DNA of 64,000 nucleotides from Pontederia crassipes (taxonomy: Eukaryota; Streptophyta; Magnoliopsida; Commelinales; Pontederiaceae), in NCBI GenBank assembly GCA_030549335.1, contig CM060183.1, positions 22,146,552-22,210,551 of the forward strand, read 5' to 3'. The notes below the pieces were generated by a model that ran no database searches, had not been told where the DNA came from, and saw nothing but the letters and a program-made list of their open reading frames with translations. Both the position numbers and the translations under genes were made by a program. Below, in pieces: positions 48,301 through 58,500 of the stretch. Each line of letters begins with the position of its first letter. Position 1 is the first letter of the stretch.

Positions 48301-49198
48301 TTCCTCTAAGACCTTCTCAGCTCTATGCTCAAAGTTATCTAGATCTTTTTTGTTCCATTCTAAAGTTTTAGTCTTGATAGCATTGAGAGCCTGATACACC
48401 GACATATCCTGGGTCCATTCCTTTTGAACAATCTCCCTCGCTTAATTATATGAGAACCAGAAGTGCTCGTATCTAAATAACCTAAGTTTTTTTGTATTTT
48501 TGGTGAGTTTCTAACAGTAAAGGGGAGTGGTCAGGGCATCTAGCTAAGGTCTTAAGAGTGAGATTGGGGAAGGTTCTAACCCAGGCCGGGCTAATTAACA
48601 CCCTATCAAGATGACATAAGATTCTAACAGCCCCCTGGCGGTTATTACTCCAGGTGTGCTGCACACCAATGAGGTTGGCATCAATGAGTCCCTGATTGTC
48701 AATAAATTCCTTAAATATCTTAATAGAGTTTGTCAAAGTAAAAGGTTTTCCACCCTTCTTGTCCTCAGATCTAGTAATACAGTTGAAGTCCCCCATAACA
48801 ATCCAAGAAATATCATGCATATTTAGTTTACTTAGTTGTTTAAACAGTAGTGATCTTATTAGCGGCATTGTACTAGCATAGAAACAAGAGAATAAAGATG
48901 TGAAATTACCTAAACTAACAACCGCATGAATAACTTAGGGTTCCATACTTACTACTGATACCTGCACATCCACACTTTTCCATACTAAAATAATACCTCT
49001 TAATGCACCATTACTTTCCTGGTAACACCCGCACCACTGGTTCCCCAGACGACAAAGAATTTTGTTCGCCTACTTTCTGTTAGCGTGCGATTCAAGTAGT
49101 ACTATAATATCCGGTTGATACCTATTTATGAGCTCCCTAAGCCGATCACGGACCTTACTCCGGCCTGCCCCGCGGCAATTCCATGAGATGACTTTCAT
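45324..49198 (-). pseudogene. LINE ORF2: endonuclease, reverse transcriptase, zf-RVT, RNase H
   Basis: Starts at ATG 49198 with MKVISWNCRGAGRSKVRDRL, the apurinic-type endonuclease start. A stop follows after ~43 codons. Endonuclease continues with WIVMGDFNCI (48482-48868) and CPDHSPLLLE. Reverse transcriptase shows DYRPISLCNVIYRIIAKIIA (47465-47725) and the catalytic YADDLLIC (46957-47289). Next come zf-RVT CLFCGLNVETNAHLFFNC and an RNase H domain (VKLNSDGSF, AIEMEAVGLLLGLQDC, VETNSEVL; 45324-46022). The RNase H tail is the form found in many plant L1 elements. In the RNase H, ETN replaces the more usual ETD. ORF2 is broken into several frames, so no active enzyme is expected. Confidence 0.92.
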
Positions 49199-49377
49199 GA
49201 AGACAACATTGGGAAAGCTCTGGACCCCTGCACAGAAACTAACACCGATGAGGTAGTGGGAATATCCAAAGCTTTTTGTTTACCTTTTTTAACTTTTTGA
49301 ATCCGTAAGATCTGTTGTAGGGGTGGAAGAAGCGGGGGAACCCGCTTTTTGGCCCTACCGCGCTTGTGATCCTTCCG

Positions 49378-49412
<35 letters not shown>

Positions 49413-50924
49413 ACCAAGTCTGCATCTAGCTCCTCATTGTCATTCTCCAGCTCATCGCCAGCGATTTGACCTTCCTCCGTTTCCTCCGAGTCATCATCCC
49501 CTGCAAGTCGCGCCTTGATCTTTTCCACAGTCGCAACATGGCGGTCCGCGGCCACCTTCACCACCGGAGAGACCTGCCTGGGGGAGGAAGAGCGAGGAAC
49601 AGAAAGAGAGCGTGCCCTAGATTCGGGCGGTGAGTGAGAGGAGGCGGAGAGTGGAGCGAAATTCCCCTCTATATGTGTCCCCGAGACACGTGTATGGCGA
49701 TCGGCCGACTCGGTGTCATCTTCACCGTTGGTTCGCACCAAGAGCGTTCCACGTGGCGAAATGTGATGCAAACACATTTGCACCAGATGATCTGAGCCGT
49801 CCGCTGCATTAGGGCATCCATGATGATCATCCAAGCCGTTCACATCAGGTGAGTGGTTGAGATCGAGCACAGAAAACTGGTTCGTGTCCACACCCAATCC
49901 AACCCCGACATCCGGTTCATGCGATGAGCGCGGCTTGCCGGCGCTTCCAGAGGCGGAGCTCGCACTGGTCCGAGCACCGCTACCGGCGCTTCGAGGACCC
50001 TGCAAGCCGTCGCCCCGAGCACCACCGACGCAAGCGGGCCCTGGTCCCCTCTTAGCGGCGAAGGAGCGAAACCAAGGGCCAAACAGCAGGACCTTATGAC
50101 CTTCCTCTCCGTTCGTCGGCGCCTTGGTACAGTGTTCTAACCTGTGTCCGACCTAACCACAACGGAAACAGAAGATGGAGAGATTATCGTATGTGACTCG
50201 CTGAAAGTACCTGCTTCCATCTGGGTTGTTGATCCATATCCCTTGTTTGACCAGCCTCGAGAGATCGACGTCGATACACACCCGAGCCTCACAACACGAA
50301 TCTCCGGCTATGGAGGCTTCATCGATGAGCAGCGGGTCGCCAAAGCATTTTGCGATGTGCATCACAGATTCACAGTTTAAAAGTTCATACGGCATATCAT
50401 AAAAGCGTACCCAAATCGGTGACCGCCTGAGTTGTTTGCCGGAAACGTGGAAGAAAGGCTGCAGCTGAGACACCATCAATAGCTGTCCTTCGACATTCCA
50501 GGGGCCGCCGGTAAGGACCTTCATCCGTTCCTGCACACAGACAAACGAAAAGAGAAAGCAGTTAGCTCCCAAAACCTTCATATTCACCTCTTGCCGCAAA
50601 CCCCAGGTCTGTGGAAGGATAGCCCGCAACGATTCCAAAGTCGGCCGGCCGGTGCATTTGTCGATCTAACACAACTTTAACTCCTCCGAGCGATCTGCCA
50701 CCTCAAAGGCCGGTATGGTGACCTCCTCAGATATTTCTTCCTGCAGACATCGTAGCTGATGAGGGGAGATGAGCTCCACCGGCCTTTGCGATTCCGAGAT
50801 CTAGTGAGGGGGGCGGGCGTTTCACTGAGGTCCCAGTCGTGACCATGTCCTTGTATGATTGCCGACTTTGAAAGGCCCTGGGAGGAGGTTGGAGAGGTGG
50901 TGGGGAGAGATCGGGGGGTTCCAT
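49195..50924 (-). pseudogene. LINE ORF1: DUF4283 RNA-binding protein with CCHC knuckle
   Basis: Starts near ATG 50924 with MEPPDLSPPPLQPPPRAFQS. The DUF4283 domain is clear at 50153-50638 (RMKVLTGGPWNVEGQLLMVS, SPIWVRFYDMPYELLN). The zinc knuckle follows as CFRCG-stop-VGHRLEHC, with a TAG where Gln is expected. The C-terminal part (49355-50005) is low-complexity and acidic, then meets a 33-base G run on + (poly-Pro codons on -) at which the frame changes. The last part (RKDHKRGRAKKRVPPLL) ends at TGA 49197-49195. The product would coat element RNA in the nucleus; it is now inactive. Confidence 0.88.
49379..49411. repeat. 33-base G homopolymer (poly-C in LINE ORF1)
   Basis: An uninterrupted run of G on +. 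On the coding (-) strand it encodes polyproline, and it joins two ORF1 segments lying in different frames. Length may be a sequencing or assembly artefact as well as real slippage. Confidence 0.85.
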
Positions 50925-51101
50925 GAGGGAGGGAGGGTGAGAGTTGCCCCGACGAGGACGCCGGAGCCGGAGCCGGAGGAGGGGTGGAGGTCAGCTAGCC
51001 GTTAGAGAACTGGGGGAGACTTATGTCTTTACTTAGACGAGCTAGTGGTGGACGTTTTGGTGAGTCGACCACGCCGAAAACATGATTTTAGGGGCTATGT
51101 T

Positions 51102-53230
51102 CTCTCCCTGTAACACACTTAACGGATTTGTGACTCACGAGGTCATGAATTCAAAGAGCTACGAAACCTCCGACGAAGAATCATAAAAAGGTCTCCTCCT
51201 CTTTTCTTCTTAGTCTATATATTTTACATTTTCCATTTTCTCACTTCTGATCCACGGCTTGATTTCAGTCAGGGGACGTGAGGACGAAGCATTGAAGAAA
51301 CCACAGAACAAGGAGAGAGAAGAGGACGCGATTGAAGCGTGATCCGACGAGGAGAAGAATCAGATGATTTCAAACTAGGTGTGTTTTCAAAATCTAGTTC
51401 ATAGAATAGTTTCAGATGATCTTGCATGCTTTAAGGGGCGAATTAAGATTAGGATTCATGCTAGTTACAAGTAAAGATGATGCATATATTTTCTAACAAG
51501 TTTAGATTTTGTTTTCGTAATAATTTTGATGTTGGTCGAGTAGTGCAAGATTGATTACATGCTATGTTTGATATGTTGGATTGTGAGATTGTTTGATGCA
51601 TGTTATAATTGATAAAAAGATCATTCCATGCCATAGATTTGAGAAATCGATATGAAATAGATTGTAGTATGATTCTGAATTGTCATATTACGATAGAATG
51701 ATCTAGTGACATACATGATGGAAGTCGTAATGATTATGCTATGAATCAATAATTATGTTATGCCATATGAAATGTGCTTAGGATGTTTAGATCATTGTGT
51801 GCAAAACTATTTGAAAACGTAAGGATTCTACAATGACCTGCGACTCTGTCGATCTAAAATGAGCGATCGAAAACATTTTGGATGTTCGATTTAGCTCGTT
51901 AAGAGTATAGCGACATACCATATTGGACATCCAAAACTCGATCGGATGTTCGATGGACCAGAATGGAAGTCCGAAACTCTTTCGGATGATCGAACTAGAA
52001 AAATGTCGAAACTAAAAAATGACAACGATAATTAGTCGATCGACCAATGCTTTTTCGGATGACCGATTTGGATTATCACTTCGGAATAACTACCGACGGT
52101 TGACGGAGAACTATGTCCGATCGACCGAGGGAGACGACTGCTTTCGGCGAACGACCGATCAAGTTTCGGCCGATAGAAACTCTTGACGAAAGTTTGAGAA
52201 TCTCCTTAGTACTTTTCGATTGACTAATTCATATACGACCTTGGAACGACCGACAGATTAACTCAGGATGGGAGACTATTTCCTTTTCGGTTGACCGATG
52301 AACATAGATAAATCGAGCGTCTGCTCCCCTTTCGGATGACCACAAGATGAACCTCAATTGGACGACTGCTCGACTTTCAAGCGTCCGATCTGTGGATAGA
52401 TAGAATTTTTTACTTTAATCTAAACCACTTGATTTAATGTTGTCCACCTAATTGATATGAACCTAAAAGATTATCCGAAGCCACCTTGCTCCATGTAGCC
52501 TTGATTGATTCAAGTGATCGAAAAAGAGGCACATGATTAATAAGATAAAAGAGGGTTACCACTTGTCTATATTGATGGGAGTTTCTTCCTTCATTTTGCT
52601 CGATGGGGCACTGGCCGTGACACTAATCCTCCATTGACCCACCATCGTCTAGATAGTACATACTTGTGTGTTTGCAATAGTATTCACTAAAAGGTAGAGA
52701 GCTCTTCCAACTTATGAATAAGACTAAAGAACATGAATGACTAAAGAACAAAAGAACCTGAATGACTAAAGAATGAATTGAAGGACTTTGTCCTTATGAA
52801 CATGAATATGAATATGGATTACGAACATGAACTGTAAATATGAAAATGAAATGAAAAGACATAAAATCATAATTATCTATTGAATTATTATCACATTTCT
52901 CACAATACTAACGGTTGAGCTTGCTCTCCTGTGTGATCATGAGATGGTTGCGGGTTTGTTAATGTATGTGTGGCGACTACAGCTCCGGTGGCATGTGCAC
53001 ATGATTATCGTAGAGTCTAAATAAAATTTTTCCCTTCATTTCATTTAGTTGTATTTTCATTATATATGTAATATATAGAGATGTATATGGCATGAACTTT
53101 ATAGTGCATTATGGAATGATGGACAGGATTTACATTTTTTTTATTTATCTCGCTTCCGTATTTTATTTCATGAATTGTAATATTTATTATTCAGTGTTTC
53201 GTTTATGTGTTATGTTTCTTGACTATCTAG
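51102..53230. repeat. LTR-like repeat DNA, unassigned
   Basis: No gene. 51840-52400 contains many variants of TCGGATGACCGA and CGATCGACCGA with irregular spacers. The later part (CGCTTCCGTATTTTATTTCA near 53150) resembles the 3' part of Tekay/Del LTRs. Ends and target duplication were not found. The LINE at 45.1-51.1 kb is inserted at its left edge. Confidence 0.4.
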
Positions 53231-55560
53231 CTCAATGAAAAAGTCAAAGAAACACAAGAAAAAATGGCTCACATCTTTGCATGACTTGGGGAGTGCTTTT
53301 GCTCCGAATTTTGGATTCACCAGTTCTAACTTGAATCACTTGTACCGCTCATAACTAAATTTAGTTTCAAACTATTGGCATTAAATTAAACACTAGAATA
53401 AACACTTATTCGACTATATTCATTCAAAATTCAAACACTATCACGATTTCCAAATAATCTCAACTAATAATGAAGAGTAAAATTAGAATCAAAATAAAAA
53501 TTTATTGTATTTCAGGCTCGAATTTCAAAAATTGTAATGATTTTTCATGAATATTGGAATGAGACAAATTTAAAATATAATTTTATTAATTAATAAATAT
53601 CGTCTATACATTAATTTTATAATTATTAAAAATATATCACTAAAATATAATAAATTGCATTTTTAATAAATTCGATTTAACAAAATATTAAAATAGATTT
53701 GCTTGAAATGATAAATAATATTAAATTAATATTTTTATATTAAATATGTTTATTGTCTAATATATAAAAAATTATATAAGGAAGGGAAGAGAGAAAATCT
53801 CAAAAGAAAAAAATAGATTTGAAGGAAAAACCGTACATCTAAAAAGAAATTTTGTGAATAGTGGTGAATGTGATATTCGATTTTCATCTCAGATCCGTTA
53901 AATGTTACATTATATACCGAAGTTATTGCTTATGCTGTGTCCTTGTGGTCATTGAGCCTGTGACTTATCGACATTATTTATAAAGTTAATTTTTGTGTTT
54001 ATTATTTGGGGGTGTTTAGAAGAAGGATAAATGAGGATAAACCAAACATAAATTAGAATAGGATTAGTTTCCTTTTTTTAAATTAAAACCGCCTGGATAA
54101 ATACAAAAACTGCTCTTTTTGTAATAATGACGAGTGATTAACAATATTTCATCCTTTGTTTTTCTTTTTCAAGTATAATTTATTTTCCTAACTATATAGC
54201 ATTATATTATTATAATGATTAATATGGTGGCATTGTATTTTTATAATTAATTACTTTTTAGAAAAGTTTATATAATGTGACGAAAGCAAATAAACATCAC
54301 ATTGCAGTTAACTAATTATTCAAATAATTGTTAAGTGTTGAAAATCATAATTAGTATTTGATTAACTCTATCAGTAGAAATGAAATAGATGAAATCTTAT
54401 TAGTTATTAAGGGATGAACTAGTATAATTAAATTACTTATTTTAAAAATATTTATATTTTAATTTTTTATTTACTTCAATCCAAACAAACTATAAAATAA
54501 AAGGAACTAATTTTGAAATAAATAAAAATAGAATATTCTGCTTTGTCATTTTTTCTAAAAAAATTATTTTTGTAGTGTTATTTTTTCAGTGACAGCCATT
54601 ATTTTGTCTTATAAAATAAAATGATAATAATGTATTTTTAAATGACAATAGTGTTTCCACTTTCCACATAAGAGGCGTCTGCTACTCGCGATCCTACGTG
54701 TTTCAGTTTGTGTAATTTTTTTTCCTGTCAATAGAATATTTTTTTTATCTTCATAAATTTACATTTTTGGTGAAGTTTACGCATTTTAATACTTTTTACA
54801 TCATTTTTATATTCTTTGTAAAAGATTATAAATCTATACAAGATGTGAAAAACGGCAAAAGATGATTTATATTTTGTAAAATGTAATTGCAGAGGGGTGA
54901 AAATTCCATTTCATATATAACAAAGGCTGGATATTTGCTAGAAGAATGAATTTATTAGAATTTACTCACGAGGAGTACGACAATGCTAAAGGTGATGAAA
55001 AATGGGGCAGCATATGAAACGTAAAAACTTGAAAGACGGCAAATTTCACATGAACTCTCTGAAAATTATTGTGATACCAAATTTACACATCGCATGAGGC
55101 GAGGAAAAATAATGTCATATCTGATGCTACAGAAACGGTACCAGATGCTTTTGCCTAATGGCTCAATGGGATCCTTCCACCGTGTGTAATACCGCCATTC
55201 TGACTGTTATCCTTCCACCGTGTGTAATACATTTGCAACACATGGATGATGAATAAATCCGAGAGAGAATTTTCTTTTCATGAAAAAAGATATCAGCTTC
55301 ACTGTCATTTGTCTTTTTGGTTGCCAAGACTTGTACGCACTCTCAGACAAGCCACTGCATGTATCATTCAACCAACGTGAATACCATTCCCAAAAGTTTA
55401 AATTGGGGAAAAATCCACCTTAGTTCAGGGATACGCAATTCTCACCATGAGTACATTATTGTTTGTTTCTACTTGAGTCGATATCAAAACGCAATTTTCC
55501 ATCAACCAAATATAGATTATAGCTGGCAAAACTGAAATAGAGACAAAACATAGGCGTGCA
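53231..55560. other. AT-rich intergenic DNA
   Basis: No gene seen. 53999-54500 has GGGTGTTTAG...CAATCCAAACAAAC ends and an AT-rich body, again MITE-like but unproven. A 22-base sequence, ATCCTTCCACCGTGTGTAAT plus AC, is directly repeated at 55170-55229. The last part is the probable 3' UTR of the - strand gene. Confidence 0.45.
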
Positions 55561-58500
55561 TCAAGAATTCTGTGCTTGTCCAATTGCATTGTTCGCCTCA
55601 TCATCAATTTTCCTTTCCTGCAGAACAGATAATTTAAGTCGTTCATCTGGGCGAAAAATATCTAGCGCAACTGAAGAACAACTTCCCAATACATCTAAAT
55701 GCGGTCAACAAAATAAAACACATACAAAGATACAAGGTAATGGACAGCAAGAATTCATGATTAGTGCAAACCAATTGCATCGAAAACATTTATTCGAGAA
55801 ATGTGATTAGTCTAATTAATGAACAAATTTAATAAAACATCCAACGTAAGCTTTTCATGTTCTCGAAAGTCATATTCATCAGACAAACAGATAGCAAGTT
55901 GTACAAATCATTTTTTACAACTAATCTACATAAATTATGTAACAAAACTAGTTTGGTCTCATCATATCTATATTCTTTAGTAACTAATGTAGCAAAACTA
56001 CTACAACTCAAACTTGAATTGTGATTTCTGCATCTAAATTAACACAAGCATCATTTCTATACTAATTCTTTTACCAATCCCAATACACCTGGATCATGAA
56101 GTTTTAGGTTCATAATCAGCAGACACAAGTTTGATGCACAAAAAAAAAAAAAGAAAAGAGAACAAGACCTATGAAAAGTCAGTGTAGTAATCTCTGTCCT
56201 TAGAAAAGCACAATGATAGTTAAAAATAACTGCAATAATCTGGTATAAAGAGGTGACATAAGAAGATCATTGAAAACATCACAATTCAAACAGCAATACT
56301 GACATTTCATAAATCCTGGAGAGTCACAGATCAATCTACATTATACTTGAGGAAATACCTATGAAGAGAAAATTAAAGTCACGACAAAATAAAAGAATTG
56401 GCGAAGGAATGCAACTTTTTAGCTAGGAGATGGTAAGGTAAGAGTTAAACATTAACTGAATGATTTTTATTATTATTATTTAATTGACAATTATTTTTGG
56501 CAACTCTACGATATAGATGGATCAGGAAAAGAATAATGTCAATGTATTTAAGGAGGTGAGTTTCCTCAGTGGTGCCAAGTCCAATAAAACCTTCAGTTCA
56601 TTTAGGTAATAGGGCAAACCAATATACCTTTTCCAACAGGCCTTCAGCTTTCATAACCTCGTATAACTTGTGCATAAGCATCTCTTCTTCCACCTATATA
56701 TAGAAAGGAATAATCTGTTAAAATTCACGTGAAATGTAATATCAAAATCATAAAATGCAGAATTTTCTGTAGAACCTGAAGTCTATGTAGCTCATGGGAC
56801 ATCGCTCGATATGCTTCCATGAGGAGCTGATTTTGCTTCTCCAAATGCCTGCAGTTTTTTTTTTAAAGGAAAAAATGATAGTTAACCAAGGTTACCAAAT
56901 GCCTAAAGATAACATTCATATTAGAAGAGTTTCACATGAACACAACAAAACTTAATTATGTATCCAATTAGTTTAAGACAACCCACTTAAAGATTTCACT
57001 CGAATGCTTTGGGTCCATTGTAACTGACAATGCAGAATCAGTAACCCTGAAATAAGAAAATAAACTATTATACGCAATAATCCTATAGGAAAGAAGAAAC
57101 ATATACTAGTAACCAATATAAAAACCCAATGCGATAAGTGGCAACAGAAAAAAGGATTTTGATAGAAAACTGAAATCAATATAGAATATATTTACGATAC
57201 AATATGCATTCGTGGTAATCGTATGATCCATGTAGCCGACCCCACCTAGTGGGATAAGGCTTTGTTGTTGTTGTTGTTGTTGTATATCGTTTCAAAATAT
57301 TAAAACGCTCGCAACCATCTCATCAATTCTGGAATACTCTGGCTCAACATTAAATATATCAATGCGAGATAAGTCCATAAGCAAAAGCTCACAATATGCC
57401 AAGAGAGTCTCAAGGGACAACCTGTTTATAGCCATAGATGAACATAACAGGTTTCCATAAGAAGGAATTCTGATTTTTGAAATTTATTTAAATGCTAATA
57501 AGATAAACAAGTAAAGAGGACTGTAAAAGAAGTACTCTCAACCAAAGGCCTAGTCCCACCAATGATCATCATAAGAGAAGACTACTATCACCAACAAAAA
57601 CTAAAAAATGAGGGGCGAGCACTGTGAGCTTAGTGAGATGACAAATAAATATTCAAAACCAGGAAAAACTGATATACTACATGCAACAACAACAAAACAA
57701 CAAAAACAAAGCCTTTTCCCACTAGGTGGGGTCGGCTACATGGATCATACGTCGCCATTCGTTGATCCATGTTCATAAGATTCGACAGGATTTTATGCTG
57801 ACTGTCGGGGCCTAACACAACCCTCCTCCTTTATCCGGGCTTGGGACCGGCTATAAAACATAGGCGGAGTTTGATATACTACATGCATATGAATAAAATC
57901 CGAGAAGATCACACGAGATTGTAAGCTAAAACATTAGCTCTCTTTAACTACAAAGAAGTAGACTAAAGAGAATGATACTTCACCTGGGTCATATGGCCAG
58001 TACCTTACATAAGTTGTGCTGACTAAATAGGTTGCTATATCCTAGGACTTAGATTAACCGCCAATAGGCTTATGATACCCTTGTAATCATAACATACAAG
58101 GGTTTATTCCAGACTCTAACATACAATTGGTTTAATAATCATTAGCTGATGATTGGAGTCCAAAAAAAGTGATTTCCAAAGTTTCCCGAATATGTGTATT
58201 CTAGACTCTACATTATGCATCTATGTCAATGCATGTGCATTCATACATCATAAAGATCTGTCATGCAAGAAACACTTTGTAGCGGGATTTAAATATCATC
58301 GCAGTTTGGTCAACTCCTAGTATATGCGGCTATCATTTATTCCACATACCCTTGACAAAGGACCCAATAGGCTGTTCACAACAAGGAAAACCACTCGAAC
58401 TCTCAATCCATCATTGGAATGGACGATTAACAGGCTATGTTTTCCCCCTTCACAAATGCATGTGTAGTTCTCCCTACACGAACCTCTAAATTTCCCACGT

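Larger units (their letters stand above)
45073..51082 (-). mobile_element. Full-length L1-type LINE (non-LTR retrotransposon), inactive
   Basis: A perfect 19-bp target duplication, TGATTTTAGGGGCTATGTT, lies at 45054-45072 and 51083-51101. Between them on - are ORF1 (DUF4283 and zinc knuckle), ORF2 with endonuclease, reverse transcriptase, zf-RVT and RNase H, and a 250-base 3' tail. At 6.0 kb it is about full length, with a ~160-base 5' UTR (50925-51082). Several stops and frameshifts inactivate it, but the perfect duplication shows it is not ancient. Confidence 0.93.
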
